A stretch of 64,000 nt of DNA from Stutzerimonas xanthomarina (GCF_003935375.1 NZ_RHQM01000001.1:1-64000); one strand, 5' to 3'. Positions 28,906 through 38,824 are shown, counted from the first letter of the stretch. Translations and numbers: made by a program. Notes: generated from the letters alone by a model not told the origin.

Positions 28906-29262
28906 TTAAGCCAGAGAAGCTTTGGCTTTCTCGACAATCGCAGCAAACGCCGCTTTTTCGTTCACTGCCAGATCGGCCAGAACCTTGCGATCGATCTCGA
29001 TGGCCGCCTTTTTCAAACCGGCGATCAGACGGCTGTAAGACAGACCGTTAACACGAGCACCAGCATTGATACGAGCGATCCACAGAGCGCGGAACTGACG
29101 CTTGCGCTGACGGCGGTCGCGGTAGGCGTACTGGCCAGCCTTGATTACCGCCTGCTTGGCGACGCGGAATACACGCGAACGCGCTCCGTAGTAGCCTTTG
29201 GCGAGTTTCAGAATTTTCTTGTGACGGCGACGGGCAACGACGCCACGCTTAACACGAGCCAT
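28906..29262 (-). CDS. rplT: 50S ribosomal protein L20
   Basis: The 118-residue protein is a textbook L20: [19 protein letters not shown] basic tail, [16 protein letters not shown], and [17 protein letters not shown]20 is needed early in 50S assembly and, in enterobacteria, represses its own operon by binding rpmI mRNA. It follows rpmI by 27 bp in the infC-rpmI-rplT operon. Confidence 0.98.
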   Translation of the reverse strand: MARVKRGVVARRRHKKILKLAKGYYGARSRVFRVAKQAVIKAGQYAYRDRRQRKRQFRALWIARINAGARVNGLSYSRLIAGLKKAAIEIDRKVLADLAVNEKAAFAAIVEKAKASLA

Positions 29263-29289
29263 GAGTTATTCCTCTGAGTCTTGACCGGA

Positions 29290-29484
29290 TCAACGAACGC
29301 GCAGCATGCGCTCCACTTTTGCAACGTCGGACGGGTGCACTTGCGAGCAACCGCGCAGCTGACGCTTACGCTTGGTGGACATCTTGGTCAGGATGTGGCT
29401 CTTGAAAGCGTGCTTGTGCTTGAAGCCGTTAGCAGTCTTCTTGAAGCGCTTCGCAGCACCACTTTTAGTCTTCATCTTTGGCAT
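29290..29484 (-). CDS. rpmI: 50S ribosomal protein L35
   Basis: The 64-residue basic protein starts [20 protein letters not shown] and carries the L35 motif [21 protein letters not shown]. It is a 50S component coded between infC and rplT. Length and position are standard. Confidence 0.98.
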   Translation of the reverse strand: MPKMKTKSGAAKRFKKTANGFKHKHAFKSHILTKMSTKRKRQLRGCSQVHPSDVAKVERMLRVR

Positions 29485-29546
29485 GTTCGGTACTCCACAT
29501 TGTGGGTGATTACAAATAACCGCAAGGCCTGCCAGTGCCCTGGGGG

Positions 29547-30092
29547 TTACTTTTTCTTCTTGGGAGCGATGACCATGATCAGCTGGCGTCCTTCCATCTT
29601 CGGATGCTGTTCGACCGAGCCATATTCAGCGAGATCGTTTTCGACCCGCTTCAACAGCTCCATCCCCAGCTCCTGATGGGCCATCTCACGGCCACGGAAT
29701 CGCAAAGATACCTTGGCCCTGTCCCCGTCACTCAGGAAACGCACCAGGTTGCGTAGCTTAACCTGGTAGTCCCCTTCTTCCGTCCCTGGACGAAACTTTA
29801 CTTCTTTAACCTGAATCTGCTTCTGGTTTTTCTTCGCCGCAGCAACCTGCTTTTTCTTCTCAAACAGATGCTTGCCGTAATCCATGATCCGACAGACCGG
29901 AGGATTTGCATCGGCGGAAATTTCAACCAGATCCAGCTTGGCTTCTTCAGCTACTTGCAGCGCTTCATCAATCGAGACGATGCCAATCTGCTCGCCGTCA
30001 GCACCAATCAAACGGACCTCACGAGCCGAGATATTCTCGTTGATCGGGGCCTTGGGTGCAGCTCGTTTATCCTGTCTCATTTCACGCTTAAT
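29547..30092 (-). CDS. infC: Translation initiation factor IF-3, probable AUU start
   Basis: The protein (181 residues from the AUU) has the two IF-3 domains: [18 protein letters not shown]... and, after a Lys-rich linker, [20 protein letters not shown] with [12 protein letters not shown], ending APKKKK. IF-3 keeps subunits apart and checks the start codon. The upstream ATG at 30098 is only 2 bases from the GGAG ribosome site (30101-30104), too close to work, whereas ATT at 30090-30092 is 8 bases away. An AUU start is known in enterobacterial infC and lets IF-3 repress itself; the same logic is likely here. The GGAG lies inside the last thrS codons. Annotation from ATG 30098 would add two residues. 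Confidence 0.95.
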   Translation of the reverse strand: MKREMRQDKRAAPKAPINENISAREVRLIGADGEQIGIVSIDEALQVAEEAKLDLVEISADANPPVCRIMDYGKHLFEKKKQVAAAKKNQKQIQVKEVKFRPGTEEGDYQVKLRNLVRFLSDGDRAKVSLRFRGREMAHQELGMELLKRVENDLAEYGSVEQHPKMEGRQLIMVIAPKKKK

Positions 30093-30097
30093 AGTCA

Positions 30098-32020
30098 TTA
30101 CTCCAATTCTTGGCGACCACGCCGGGAAACCGCCTGTGTCAACATCTGCGCGAACTGCTCGAGGGGCATAGAGCCCAGATCGACGCCTTCACGGGTGCGC
30201 ACAGCAACGGATCGTGTCTCAACCTCCCGATCCCCGATAACCAAGAGATAAGGAGTCTTGAGCAAAGTATGCTCGCGGATTTTAAAGCCGATCTTTTCGT
30301 TTCTCAAGTCGCACTTGGCACGAAACCCGCTTTGGACGAGCGTTTTTTCGACTTCAGCGGCAAAAGCGGCCTGCTTGTCGGTGATATTCATGATCACCGC
30401 CTGCGTCGGCGCAAGCCAGGCCGGGAAAGCGCCCTCGTAATGCTCGATCAGAATGCCAATGAAACGCTCGAACGAACCGAGGATGGCTCGATGCAGCATG
30501 ACCGGGTGCTGCCGATCATTATTCTCGCTGACATACTCTGCGCCCAGCCGCACCGGAAGATTGAAGTCCAGCTGCAGGGTACCGCACTGCCATACACGGC
30601 CCAGGCAATCGCGCAAGGAGAACTCGATCTTGGGGCCATAAAAAGCCCCCTCGCCCGGCTGCAGGTCGTACGGCAGCCCAGCACTTTCCAGCGCCGCCGC
30701 CAGCGCCGCCTCAGCCTTATCCCAGAGATCATCGGAGCCGACACGCTTCTCGGGACGGGTCGACAGCTTCAGCTCGATATCCGAAAAACCGAAATCGGCA
30801 TACACCGCTTGCGTCAGCTTGATGAACGCCGCCGACTCAGCCTGCATCTGCTCTTCGGTGCAGAAGATGTGCGCATCGTCCTGAGTAAAGCCTCGTACCC
30901 GCATGATGCCGTGCAGCGCACCAGACGGCTCATTACGGTGGCAAGCGCCAAATTCGGCTAGCCGCAGCGGCAGCTCGCGATAGCTCTTCAAGCCCTGATT
31001 GTAAACCTGCACATGGCAGGGGCAGTTCATCGGCTTGATCGCGTAATCACGACTTTCCGACTCAGTCGTGAACATGTTTTCGGCGTAGTTCGCCCAATGC
31101 CCGGATTTCTCCCAGAGCACGCGATCAACCACCTGCGGCGTCCTGATCTCCAGGTAACCGTTTTCGAGCTGAACCTGCCGCATGTACTGCTCTAGCACCT
31201 GATACAGCGTCCAACCATTGGGATGCCAGAACACCATCCCAGGCGCCTCTTCCTGGGTATGAAACAGATCCAGACGCTTGCCGATCTTGCGGTGGTCGCG
31301 CTTTTCAGCTTCCTCGATACGCTGGATATAAGCAGCCAGCTGCTTCTTGTCGGCCCAAGCCGTACCGTAGATGCGCTGGAGCTGCTCATTCTTCGCATCC
31401 CCACGCCAGTAGGCACCAGACAGCTTGGTGAGCTTGAAAGACTTCAGAAAGCGTGTATTCGGCACGTGCGGACCACGGCACATGTCGACGTACTCTTCGT
31501 GGTAATACAAGCCCATCGCCTGTTCGTCGGGCATATCTTCGACCAGACGAAGTTTGTAATCCTCGCCGCGCGAGGCAAATACATCTATCACCTCCGCTCG
31601 CGGCGTCACCTTCTTGATGACGTCGTAGTCGCGATCGATCAGCTCTTTCATACGCTGCTCGATGGCAGCAACGTCATCGGGAGTGAAAGGACGTTCGTAG
31701 GCGATATCGTAGTAGAAGCCCTCATCAATGACCGGCCCAATGACCATGCGGGCGGTCGGGTAGAGCTGCTTCACAGCATGCCCGATAAGGTGCGCACAGG
31801 AGTGGCGAATAATCTCCAGCCCCTCCTCATCCTTCGGCGTGATGATCTGTAGCGCTGCATCTTTTTCAATCAGATCACAAGCATCGACCAGCTTGCCGTC
31901 GACCTTGCCGGCAACGGTCGCCTTGGCGAGACCAGCGCCAATGGACTGAGCCACTTCGGCCACAGTAACCGGATGATCGAACGAACGCTGACTGCCATCG
32001 GGAAGAGTAATGGTGGGCAT
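30098..32020 (-). CDS. thrS: Threonyl-tRNA synthetase
   Basis: The 640-residue protein has all ThrRS parts: TGS domain ([20 protein letters not shown]), editing domain with HxxxH ([11 protein letters not shown] near residue 75), class II catalytic core ([10 protein letters not shown] with the zinc-binding Cys, [18 protein letters not shown] motif 2, and motif 3 near [11 protein letters not shown]), and anticodon-binding C-terminus. Start ATG 32020 has GGAGAGGAGG just upstream; an in-frame extension to 32152 is not supported. Its stop overlaps the infC leader, as in other gammaproteobacteria. Confidence 0.97.
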   Translation of the reverse strand: MPTITLPDGSQRSFDHPVTVAEVAQSIGAGLAKATVAGKVDGKLVDACDLIEKDAALQIITPKDEEGLEIIRHSCAHLIGHAVKQLYPTARMVIGPVIDEGFYYDIAYERPFTPDDVAAIEQRMKELIDRDYDVIKKVTPRAEVIDVFASRGEDYKLRLVEDMPDEQAMGLYYHEEYVDMCRGPHVPNTRFLKSFKLTKLSGAYWRGDAKNEQLQRIYGTAWADKKQLAAYIQRIEEAEKRDHRKIGKRLDLFHTQEEAPGMVFWHPNGWTLYQVLEQYMRQVQLENGYLEIRTPQVVDRVLWEKSGHWANYAENMFTTESESRDYAIKPMNCPCHVQVYNQGLKSYRELPLRLAEFGACHRNEPSGALHGIMRVRGFTQDDAHIFCTEEQMQAESAAFIKLTQAVYADFGFSDIELKLSTRPEKRVGSDDLWDKAEAALAAALESAGLPYDLQPGEGAFYGPKIEFSLRDCLGRVWQCGTLQLDFNLPVRLGAEYVSENNDRQHPVMLHRAILGSFERFIGILIEHYEGAFPAWLAPTQAVIMNITDKQAAFAAEVEKTLVQSGFRAKCDLRNEKIGFKIREHTLLKTPYLLVIGDREVETRSVAVRTREGVDLGSMPLEQFAQMLTQAVSRRGRQELE

Positions 32021-32209
32021 GGCGCCTCCTCTCCTAGTGGTGACCCGTACCAAAGGCCACATGGGTTGGGATGAGCCAGTAAAGCGATTCGACGAGCACA
32101 CCTGCCGCACAATGGCAGGAGCCTGAGACTCACCCGACCGAACCGAAGTCACTGGAGGAAAACAAGACTGGCGATGCTTTCAGAAACCCTGACCCCTGAC
32201 AAGCAAGCC

Positions 32210-32238
32210 AAAAAAAAGGGCCGCGTAAGCGACCCTTT
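32210..32238 (-). terminator. Terminator of tRNA-Val
   Basis: AAAGGGTCGC pairs with GCGGCCCTTT on the minus strand (one G-U pair) and is followed by a run of T. It lies 9 bases after the tRNA 3' end. Confidence 0.75.
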
Positions 32239-32247
32239 TATTCGAAT

Positions 32248-32323
32248 TGGTAGGCACAATTGGATTCGAACCAACGACCCCCACCATGTCAAGGTGGTGC
32301 TCTAACCAACTGAGCTATGTGCC
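32248..32323 (-). tRNA. tRNA-Val (anticodon GAC)
   Basis: The 76-nt cloverleaf has acceptor GGCACAT, D-arm AGCTCAGTTGGTTAGAGC, anticodon stem CCACC/GGTGG with loop TTGACAT (anticodon GAC), T-arm GGTTCGAATCC, and an encoded ACCA end. It stands upstream of thrS on the same strand. Confidence 0.95.
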
Positions 32324-32492
32324 TTCGATGGGGGCGCATTCTAAAGCCAAGAAAAAAAGAGTCAAGCGGTTTTTTCTTCTAACTCACTGATATCTGGAAA
32401 TTTTGAAAATTCCTGCTTGCTATGTTGCGACGCTGGCGAGCTACAGGGTCAAGCGCTAGGATGCGTAAAAAATTCAGAACAGAGAATCCAAG

Positions 32493-33776
32493 ATGCCGCA
32501 CAACAGTTATCCCGCTTCCTACTACGCAGCGACGGCCAACGCGACAGGTGTTCGACAAGAACTTCAGGAAAACAAGCAGGCCGACGTGTGCGTGATCGGC
32601 GCCGGATACACAGGCCTGTCGACGGCCCTGTTTCTTCTTGAAAAGGGTTTCAGCGTAATCATATTGGAAGCAGCCAAGGTCGGTTTCGGCGCCTCTGGGC
32701 GCAATGGCGGGCAGATCGTCAACAGCTACAGCCGAGACCTTGACAGCATCGAGCGCAGTGCGAGCGCCTCGGCAGCGAAGTTGATCGGGGATATGGCATT
32801 CGAAGGCGGACGAATTATCCGTGAACGTGTAGCACGCTATGGCATTCAGTGCGACCTGAAAGACGGCGGCGTATTTGCCGCCTTCAATCAGAAGCAGATG
32901 CACCACCTCGAAGCACAGAAGGCCCTGTGGGAAAGATATGGCTACCCGCACCTCGAGCTACTGGATAAACAAGGCATACAGCGAGTGGTCGCTAGCGAGA
33001 GCTATGCCGGAGGTATGCTCGACAAGCAAGGCGGCCATATTCACCCTCTCAATCTGGCACTCGGAGAAGCAGAAGCTGTTGAATCACTGGGAGGCAGCAT
33101 CTTCGAGCAATCCCCCGCGCTTCGCATCGAATATGGCGACGCACCGCTGGTGCACACTCCAAAGGGGGCCGTGCGCGCAAGATTCGTCGTAGTAGCAGGC
33201 AACGCCTATCTTGGCAATTTGATTCCCGAGCTCGCCGCCAAATCCATGCCTTGCGGCACACAAGTGGTCGCGACGGAGCCACTTGATGATGAACTCGCGA
33301 ACAGCCTTCTGCCTCAGGACTATTGCGTAGAAGACTGCAATTATCTGCTTGATTACTATCGGCTCTCAGCGGATAAACGGCTCATCTACGGGGGCGGCGT
33401 AGTGTATGGCGCACGTGATCCCGCCGACATCGAATCGATCATACGACCCAAGATGCTGAAGACCTTTCCGCAGCTGGAAAAAGTGAAGATCGACTTTGCC
33501 TGGACAGGCAATTTCCTGCTGACGCTTTCACGGCTGCCTCAGGTGGGGCGGCTGGGCAGCAAAATCTACTACTCGCAGGGTTGTAGCGGCCATGGCGTCA
33601 CCTATACACATGTTGCTGGAAAGGTGATCGCCGAGGCCCTGAGCGGCCAGGCAGAGCGCTTTGATGCGCTCGCCAGCCTGCCTCACTACCCTTTCCCTGG
33701 AGGACAGCGTTTTCAGGTACCGCTCAGCGCTCTCGGAGCGATGTACTACAACCTGCGCGACAGGCTTGGCTTCTGA
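32493..33776 (+). CDS. FAD-dependent oxidoreductase, gamma-glutamylputrescine oxidase-like
   Basis: The 427-residue protein belongs to the DAO/PuuB group: FAD-binding Rossmann motif VCVIGAGYTGLSTALFL at residues ~31-47, then GFGASGRNGGQ, and a C-terminal GCSGHGVTYTHVAGKVIAEA that closes the FAD site. Relatives oxidise gamma-glutamylputrescine or similar amines in polyamine degradation; no puu genes are adjacent, so the substrate is uncertain. It stands alone between tRNA-Val (divergent) and a convergent peptidase gene 6 bp downstream. Confidence 0.85.
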   Translation: MPHNSYPASYYAATANATGVRQELQENKQADVCVIGAGYTGLSTALFLLEKGFSVIILEAAKVGFGASGRNGGQIVNSYSRDLDSIERSASASAAKLIGDMAFEGGRIIRERVARYGIQCDLKDGGVFAAFNQKQMHHLEAQKALWERYGYPHLELLDKQGIQRVVASESYAGGMLDKQGGHIHPLNLALGEAEAVESLGGSIFEQSPALRIEYGDAPLVHTPKGAVRARFVVVAGNAYLGNLIPELAAKSMPCGTQVVATEPLDDELANSLLPQDYCVEDCNYLLDYYRLSADKRLIYGGGVVYGARDPADIESIIRPKMLKTFPQLEKVKIDFAWTGNFLLTLSRLPQVGRLGSKIYYSQGCSGHGVTYTHVAGKVIAEALSGQAERFDALASLPHYPFPGGQRFQVPLSALGAMYYNLRDRLGF

Positions 33777-33782
33777 CCGAAA

Positions 33783-34736
33783 TCACTTGGGCAGGCATGG
33801 CGGGCTCGGCAAGCATTGCGCCGCTCGCTTGCCCTCCAGGGCCGGCAGCGGCGCCCTGAGCCGATCATCATCCGGATCCATTTGCACGGCACAGGCCTGT
33901 GCTTGGCGAGCACCCAGGTCACAACCCTTCTCAGCCATTACCTGCGATAGATTGAACCAGCCAATGGCGAAGCCCGGGTCGAGACGAACACTGAGCCGTA
34001 ACGATTCCTCAGCCGCAGCCTTTTCTCCAGCCGCATACTGACTGTTCGCCAAAGCAAACTGCGTGAGCGCCGAGTTCCAGCGCTTCGCGCCGGCTTCGTA
34101 CGCCACCCGAGCCGCGCGCAATTGCCCAACCTCTTCCAGATCGCTGGCACTGCGCAGCCAGACAGTTTCTTGCGCAGTTTGTGGTATCCGCTGTGGCTGC
34201 AAAGTAAGCACGGCCCAGCGCTCCGCCTTGCGCCACGAGCGCTCGAACTCGTGAAAACTCACCACCAAACGCTTGGTAGTGCCAGACCTAAGCACAATTT
34301 TCTGACCTGCAAGGTCATAGCCCACCACCACGGCAAAATGCCACTGGGGCCAACGATCGAAAGCGAGGTTCTGTAAAATCAGAACTGGATTGCCCGCCGC
34401 AACTTCGGCAAGAAGATCACTGAGACTAGGCCGCAGCGGATATACAAGAAGCCCAGCAGAACGGGCGGCAGCAACCATCTCCACCTGTAAGCTGCCTTTG
34501 CGCTTGGGAATGTAGACCTGCTCTACAAGCGCTTCCGGCGTTACTTCGATGTCACGCTGCACGAGCATCGTTGCCAACGCAGCGGGTCCGCATTGGTAGT
34601 CTTCCTGCGGGTAGAACGGAACGTCCACCAACTCGGCTCGCGCCGGGAGCTGTGCATGATCGACAAGCGTAACTGTCGTTCGTGCGCAACCCCCGAGCAG
34701 GCCGATCAGGAGCAGTATGAGTAGCCGCTGACTCAA
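33783..34736 (-). CDS. PA2778-type C39-like cysteine peptidase lipoprotein with TPRs
   Basis: The 317-residue protein has a lipoprotein signal (LLIGLLGGC, Cys at 17), a papain-like C39 domain with the catalytic Cys in YQCGPAALATM (~50) and His in WPQWHFAVVVGYD (~130), and a C-terminal region of TPR-like helices (residues ~195-300). This is the PA2778 family of Pseudomonas. It overlaps the small PA2779-type gene by 4 bases (ATGA), so the two act together, probably at the inner membrane or in the periplasm. Substrate unknown; bacteriocin-type C39 enzymes cut leader peptides, but no such cargo is near. Confidence 0.85.
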   Translation of the reverse strand: MSQRLLILLLIGLLGGCARTTVTLVDHAQLPARAELVDVPFYPQEDYQCGPAALATMLVQRDIEVTPEALVEQVYIPKRKGSLQVEMVAAARSAGLLVYPLRPSLSDLLAEVAAGNPVLILQNLAFDRWPQWHFAVVVGYDLAGQKIVLRSGTTKRLVVSFHEFERSWRKAERWAVLTLQPQRIPQTAQETVWLRSASDLEEVGQLRAARVAYEAGAKRWNSALTQFALANSQYAAGEKAAAEESLRLSVRLDPGFAIGWFNLSQVMAEKGCDLGARQAQACAVQMDPDDDRLRAPLPALEGKRAAQCLPSPPCLPK

Positions 34737-35134
34737 CGGTTGATGCAGTTGACGAAGTTGAAAATGTTAGTGGCACAGAGCATGTCCGTGATGATGAAGA
34801 TCACCAGGAACAGCACAATCACGCCGACAACGCCTGCCCCTGCGGGGGCCTGATCAAGTTGCTGATTGAACTGGGCCAGTTCCGCTGCCGTCAGGCCGTT
34901 GATGCGCTTTTCAACCTGATCACGTTCGACGCCCATCGCTTCCAGCTTCTTTTGCACATCCTGATCATCCAGCATCGTCAGCAACTGTTGCCGATCGACC
35001 TGCTGCTGATGTTTAGCAACAACCTCAGGCGTGCCGATCATCGCAGCTTGCGCCAACGGAACTTGAGCTACCAGAAGCAAGTGCAGAGCAGCCAGCACCG
35101 TAGCGACACGCTTGAGTAGGGGGGAATTGAACAT
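34733..35134 (-). CDS. PA2779 family small membrane protein
   Basis: The 133-residue protein (start ATG 35134, AGGAG upstream) has a signal peptide ending at about AQA-AMIG, a helical region with YxxL-free, Gln/Asp-rich sequence (VAKHQQQVDRQQLLTML), and one C-terminal transmembrane helix (VVGVIVLFLVIFIITDML). The family always partners the PA2778-type cysteine peptidase, whose start overlaps this stop. It could anchor or restrain the peptidase. Function is not known. Confidence 0.8.
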   Translation of the reverse strand: MFNSPLLKRVATVLAALHLLLVAQVPLAQAAMIGTPEVVAKHQQQVDRQQLLTMLDDQDVQKKLEAMGVERDQVEKRINGLTAAELAQFNQQLDQAPAGAGVVGVIVLFLVIFIITDMLCATNIFNFVNCINR

Positions 35135-35318
35135 AGCGGAACTCCTTATTTTTCTTGCAGCCAGGGGATTGCAAAGCGCCATCAGCCATTAAGACGAGTC
35201 AACGCCGCTTCGGTTCCCATCCACAGCTGTTTTTTCCAACTGGCATGGAGGCCTATCGGCATGCCCGTATCTTTGATAGTAGTTGCGCTCCGACAAACCA
35301 GACGAAAATGGAGACGCT

Positions 35319-35636
35319 GTGCAGCGCATCAAACGAGCCCTACCAATTGCCATAGCCTCGGCCGCATTTGTACTGACAGGCTGTCAAACGACTTCTACAG
35401 CACCGTCAAACAGCAGCGCGGCTGAGTCAGTCGGACGGTGCAACGCCGATGCCGTGGCAAGCTTGACCGGCCAAACCGTCACGCCAGAAATACTTGAACG
35501 AGCAAGGGAGCAATCCGGGGCAATCACCGCGCGGGTCCTGCGGCCAGACGATATCGTCACGCTGGAATACAACTCGCAGAGACTGAATATCTATACCGAC
35601 AAGGATATGACCATAGAGCGCATCGGCTGCGGCTAA
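35319..35636 (+). CDS. I78-family peptidase inhibitor lipoprotein
   Basis: The 105-residue product starts at GTG 35319, preceded by GGAGA at good spacing, and opens with a lipoprotein signal (AAFVLTGC). The mature part has the I78 inhibitor layout: RCNADAVASLTGQ, an ARVLRPDDIVTLEYNSQRLNI strand pair and a terminal IGCG, with two Cys that would form a disulphide. I78 members inhibit serine proteases and protect the envelope. It is divergent from the PA2779-type gene. Confidence 0.85.
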   Translation: MQRIKRALPIAIASAAFVLTGCQTTSTAPSNSSAAESVGRCNADAVASLTGQTVTPEILERAREQSGAITARVLRPDDIVTLEYNSQRLNIYTDKDMTIERIGCG

Positions 35637-35648
35637 TACCGCATGCGC

Positions 35649-35685
35649 GATACCGCTCAGCAAGCATGGCCTGCTGAGCGGTATC
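35649..35685. terminator. Perfect hairpin between convergent genes
   Basis: GATACCGCTCAGCA pairs exactly with TGCTGAGCGGTATC across a 9-base loop. It lies between the I78 inhibitor gene and the convergent acyltransferase gene. There is no T-run on either side, so it may end transcription only weakly or protect mRNA ends. Confidence 0.5.
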
Positions 35686-35709
35686 TGCGTCGGTGCATGA
35701 CAGGCCGCG

Positions 35710-36741
35710 TTACTGGGCAACAGCCTTGCGCATATGGAACTGAGATGCCGAAATCTGCTTGGGCGGGGTGAGCAAGAAGTACAGTTTGTAGCGATTGATC
35801 ACGACTTGCGCCAACAACGGAGCCGCCGTACCGATCAGCGTTCCGATAATCAGATGCGCTGTGATTGAATCAATACCGAGGAATTTGCTGAGTATTACCC
35901 GCACCCCGCTACCGGCCAGAATATGCATCAGGTAGATCGTCATCGACGAAGCGCCGATGAACAGAAACCAATCCACGCGAAACTGACCTAGCCACATCGA
36001 CAACGCGATCATGAAAAAGATGGATATGGTTGCAAGCGCGAGTACCGCCATGCCGCCATCGGCATAGTTCAGACCGAAGGTCACATGAAACAGGTACTGC
36101 CCCAGGATGAACAGCGCACCAAAAAATAGTGTCAGCTGTGTATAACGCGCGAGGAAGAACGCCTTGACCTCGTTGAACCAGACGCCCAATGCGAAGAAGA
36201 CGGTGTTGCCCAGGATAAAGCGGGTCATGTTGTTTACCGTCAGATCCTGCTGGAAGACATACAGCAAGCCAAACAGGACCACGAATGGCAAGAAATAGCG
36301 CCGATCTGCCCGTGCATAAAGAAACGCACAAACCACGAACACCAGAAACAGAGCGTACAGGAACCAGAACTGCGCTCGCGGCATCCAGAGCAGCGAGAAC
36401 ACCTCAACCAAGGTGACCTGACCGTTCGTGTAATTCGACAGGACGACTTCGAACAGACCTTGTAGTAAAGACCAGACAATAAAGGGATAGACGATTGTGT
36501 CGACCTTGTTGATGATCACCCCGCCCCGGCCCCGCTTCTGCAACGAATCGAAGAAGAATAAACCCGACAGGAAGAAGAACAGCGGCATGTGAAAGCTGTA
36601 GATGATGCTGTCGACCAGCACGAATCGCGCCTCATCCATCGGCAACCCGGCATTGAACACGCCTCGCGCGACATGCCCGTAGACAACAAGAATGATCCCG
36701 ATCGCCTTGGCATAATCAACCCAAACGTTTCTCTCCTGCAT
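35710..36741 (-). CDS. Acyltransferase 3 family membrane protein
   Basis: The 343-residue protein has about ten transmembrane helices and the N-terminal motif of the acyltransferase 3 family: RNVWVDYAKAIGIILVVYGH, with the conserved His, then FHMPLFFFLSGLFF. Members transfer acetyl, succinyl or other acyl groups to sugars of lipopolysaccharide, exopolysaccharide or peptidoglycan. No glycan cluster is next to it, so the acceptor is unknown. It is transcribed alone. Confidence 0.9.
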   Translation of the reverse strand: MQERNVWVDYAKAIGIILVVYGHVARGVFNAGLPMDEARFVLVDSIIYSFHMPLFFFLSGLFFFDSLQKRGRGGVIINKVDTIVYPFIVWSLLQGLFEVVLSNYTNGQVTLVEVFSLLWMPRAQFWFLYALFLVFVVCAFLYARADRRYFLPFVVLFGLLYVFQQDLTVNNMTRFILGNTVFFALGVWFNEVKAFFLARYTQLTLFFGALFILGQYLFHVTFGLNYADGGMAVLALATISIFFMIALSMWLGQFRVDWFLFIGASSMTIYLMHILAGSGVRVILSKFLGIDSITAHLIIGTLIGTAAPLLAQVVINRYKLYFLLTPPKQISASQFHMRKAVAQ

Positions 36742-36971
36742 TTGATTGTTCTCCTTGTATCAGCCAATGAGCAGGCGGCACCCTCTTCCAGAGAAAGTGG
36801 ATGGAGGAGATAGACAACAGGATTTTTCGTTGGTTTAGCTGAAGCACTCCTGGGTCGCCGAAGCGCGACACAGATTCCAATAAACCGACCGCCAGGCCTC
36901 CACACCTCCCGTGCGCACGCTGCCCGACCGCCAGCCCGAGCGCTATACGCAAGCATTTCTGGAGCGATGAT

Positions 36972-37577
36972 ATGCCCGACCCGCTACTGCCTTCCTGCTC
37001 CATCCTGCTTCTGGCGGGCGGCCGTGGGCAACGTATGGGAGGACAGGACAAAGGACTGGCCGAATGGCAGGGACGCCCATTGATTGCATGGTTGCATGAG
37101 ACCGTTCAGCCATTGACAGACGACCTCCTGCTGTCCTGCAACCGCAATCGAGCCCGCTACTCGGCCTATGCCGATCGATTGATTAGCGATGAAGAGCAGG
37201 GATTCCCAGGGCCCCTTGCTGGAATACGCAGCGGTCTTGCAGCTGCTCGCAACGCCTGGATGCTCGTACTGCCGTGCGACACCCCGTTGATTGATCGCCC
37301 CTTGTTGCAGTCGCTCTACCAGACCGCGCTCGAAGAGCCAGACAGGCCAGTCATGCTGAGCTGCGAAGGCCAGTGGGAACCCCTGTTCAGCATAATTCCC
37401 ACCGGCCGACAGGCCGAAGTTGACGCTTGCTGGCAATCTGGAGAACGCAGCCCTTTGCGTGCACTTCTTCATCTTGGCGCCCGTGCGCTTGAGGTACACC
37501 GGGGCGACCCCCGCCTCGCCAACCTGAATACACCGGAGCTGCTCAAGATCACTGCCTCGAGGGGAACTTCGTCCTAG
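36972..37577 (+). CDS. mobA: Molybdenum cofactor guanylyltransferase
   Basis: The 201-residue protein has the MobA nucleotide-binding loop [18 protein letters not shown] near the N-terminus, a [18 protein letters not shown] segment and the LPCDTPL metal-binding motif near residue 97. MobA joins GMP to molybdopterin to give the bis-MGD cofactor of nitrate reductases and formate dehydrogenases, which agrees with the nitrate-assimilation gene at the right end of the window. TGGAGCG precedes the ATG. Confidence 0.93.
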   Translation: MPDPLLPSCSILLLAGGRGQRMGGQDKGLAEWQGRPLIAWLHETVQPLTDDLLLSCNRNRARYSAYADRLISDEEQGFPGPLAGIRSGLAAARNAWMLVLPCDTPLIDRPLLQSLYQTALEEPDRPVMLSCEGQWEPLFSIIPTGRQAEVDACWQSGERSPLRALLHLGARALEVHRGDPRLANLNTPELLKITASRGTSS

Positions 37578-37622
37578 CGGGTTTCGTCCCATGGGTATCA
37601 AACCCGCAGAAGGAACAGCGTC

Positions 37623-37844
37623 ATGCAACCACGCATCATCCCCGCCCTGCTACTCGCGCTGGGCTTTACCGTCCTTGCCGGCTGCGCGAACCCCAGCGTG
37701 ATCACGCTCAACGATGGTCGTGAAATTCAAACTCTGGACCATCCCGATTTCGATGACGAGTCGGGCTTCTACGAATATGAACAAATCGACGGCAAGCCAG
37801 GCAAAGTGAACAAGGATCAGGTTCGCACCGTACGAGAACTCTGA
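37623..37844 (+). CDS. YgdI/YgdR-type small lipoprotein
   Basis: The 73-residue protein has a lipoprotein signal (FTVLAGC, Cys at residue 21) and the YgdI/YgdR core: PSVITLNDGREIQTLD, FDDESGFYEYEQIDGK, and VNKDQVRTVREL, an SH3-like small beta domain. It should be anchored in the envelope. Function is unknown; expression of such proteins often responds to stress. GAAGGA lies before the ATG. Confidence 0.88.
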   Translation: MQPRIIPALLLALGFTVLAGCANPSVITLNDGREIQTLDHPDFDDESGFYEYEQIDGKPGKVNKDQVRTVREL

Positions 37845-37996
37845 GCCAGGTCGACCTTCGCACAAGATAGATCCTAGGTTATCTGCCGCGAAGGTCGGTT
37901 GTTCCGCTAGCAGCTCGCAAAAGGCTGCAGCCCCCAAAAAAAACCCTCCCAACACCTTGTGCAACAAAACTTTTTCTGTAGAATGCGCGCCATCTT

Positions 37997-38073
37997 CGGA
38001 GCGTAGCGCAGCTTGGTAGCGCGTCTCGTTCGGGACGAGAAGGTCGCTGGTTCGAATCCAGTCGCTCCGACCA
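37997..38073 (+). tRNA. tRNA-Pro (anticodon CGG)
   Basis: The 77-nt cloverleaf has acceptor CGGAGCG, D-arm AGCGCAGCTTGGTAGCGC, anticodon stem TCTCG/CGAGA with loop TTCGGGA (anticodon CGG), T-arm with GGTTCGAATCC, and an encoded CCA. Together with tRNA-Pro(GGG) it gives two of the proline isoacceptors in this window. A terminator follows at 38106. Confidence 0.95.
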
Positions 38074-38105
38074 TATCCCGCTGTTCAACTAGCTGCTTAG
38101 CTGAA

Positions 38106-38135
38106 CAAAAAACCGGCAAACATGCCGGTTTTTTT
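38106..38135 (+). terminator. Terminator of tRNA-Pro(CGG)
   Basis: AAAAAACCGGCA pairs with TGCCGGTTTTTT, ending in a run of seven T; it lies about 33 bases after the tRNA. Confidence 0.85.
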
Positions 38136-38156
38136 ATGCCTGTGATTTGTTCACTA

Positions 38157-38402
38157 TCACGTCGAACCCTGAAGAAAACTCACCACCTGCTCTGCCTCGA
38201 ACGGCCAGTCCAATTCGGAACCGGTATCGACGCGACGAAGCACCGGGATTCGCAAACCGTAATCCTCGACCCAATCAGGGCGGTCAGCGATATCGATCAA
38301 CTCGACCAGCAGCCCATATTCGACCAAAGGCATGAGCACTTCCTCGGCCTGCTCGCATAGATGGCAACCCAAGGTCCCGAACAGCTGGCATTCCGGCAAC
38401 AT
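38157..38402 (-). CDS. Glutaredoxin-like thioredoxin-fold protein
   Basis: The 81-residue protein has the glutaredoxin fold with an active-site CHLC (Cys 13 and 16) after the first strand, then IRIPVLRR-type cis-Pro segment (LRIPVLRRV) and a short C-terminal helix. Such single-domain proteins (DUF836 type) act as small thiol-disulphide exchangers. I chose ATG 38402; a TTG at 38441 would add 13 residues without a better ribosome site. It is convergent with the tRNA-Pro terminator. Confidence 0.82.
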   Translation of the reverse strand: MLPECQLFGTLGCHLCEQAEEVLMPLVEYGLLVELIDIADRPDWVEDYGLRIPVLRRVDTGSELDWPFEAEQVVSFLQGST

Positions 38403-38441
38403 CTGACGTTCTCGCAATGTTATGTGCTCGAATTCTAGCAA

Positions 38442-38824
38442 GCGTTATTCGGCGCGCCATTGATAAGTGACTTCGGCCGGCAGGCGCACCAGCAACAAAA
38501 ATGTGAATTCAGCCTCACTCATCAGGCGATTATGCGATGGCCATTCGACTCTGCCCGAGCAAAACGCTAGGATGCTGCCACCCGCGGCGACGCAGATTGC
38601 CCGGCACACCCTTTAGTCTTTAACCGCCAGGCCGTTGTCTTGTGCAACTTTACGGGTCGTACGCGAATATCGCGCATATGCACGATATGCCTGCGACCGT
38701 CTAGCACGTTGACTTGCGGGACTTGGCGACTAAAGTCTAAAGGTTGAAAAACCTCTGTAATGTTTTATTGCATGGCGCCGTAAAGAGCGACTTCAGAGCA
38801 TCATCCAACGAGGAGAAATAAGAA
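38442..38824. other. Intergenic region upstream of oprD
   Basis: No gene is supported here. It holds GACTAAAG (38728) and its complement CTTTAGTC (38611), about 115 bp apart, and a self-complementary cluster around 38665-38690 (ATATCGCGCATATGCACGATAT). These could be regulator sites for the porin. The ribosome site for oprD, GAGGAG, is at its right end. Confidence 0.4.

Noticed and set aside
32379..32951. A 190-codon frame on the minus strand
   Set aside because: It overlaps the FAD-binding start of the oxidoreductase gene, which is a clear family member; nothing supports the antisense frame.
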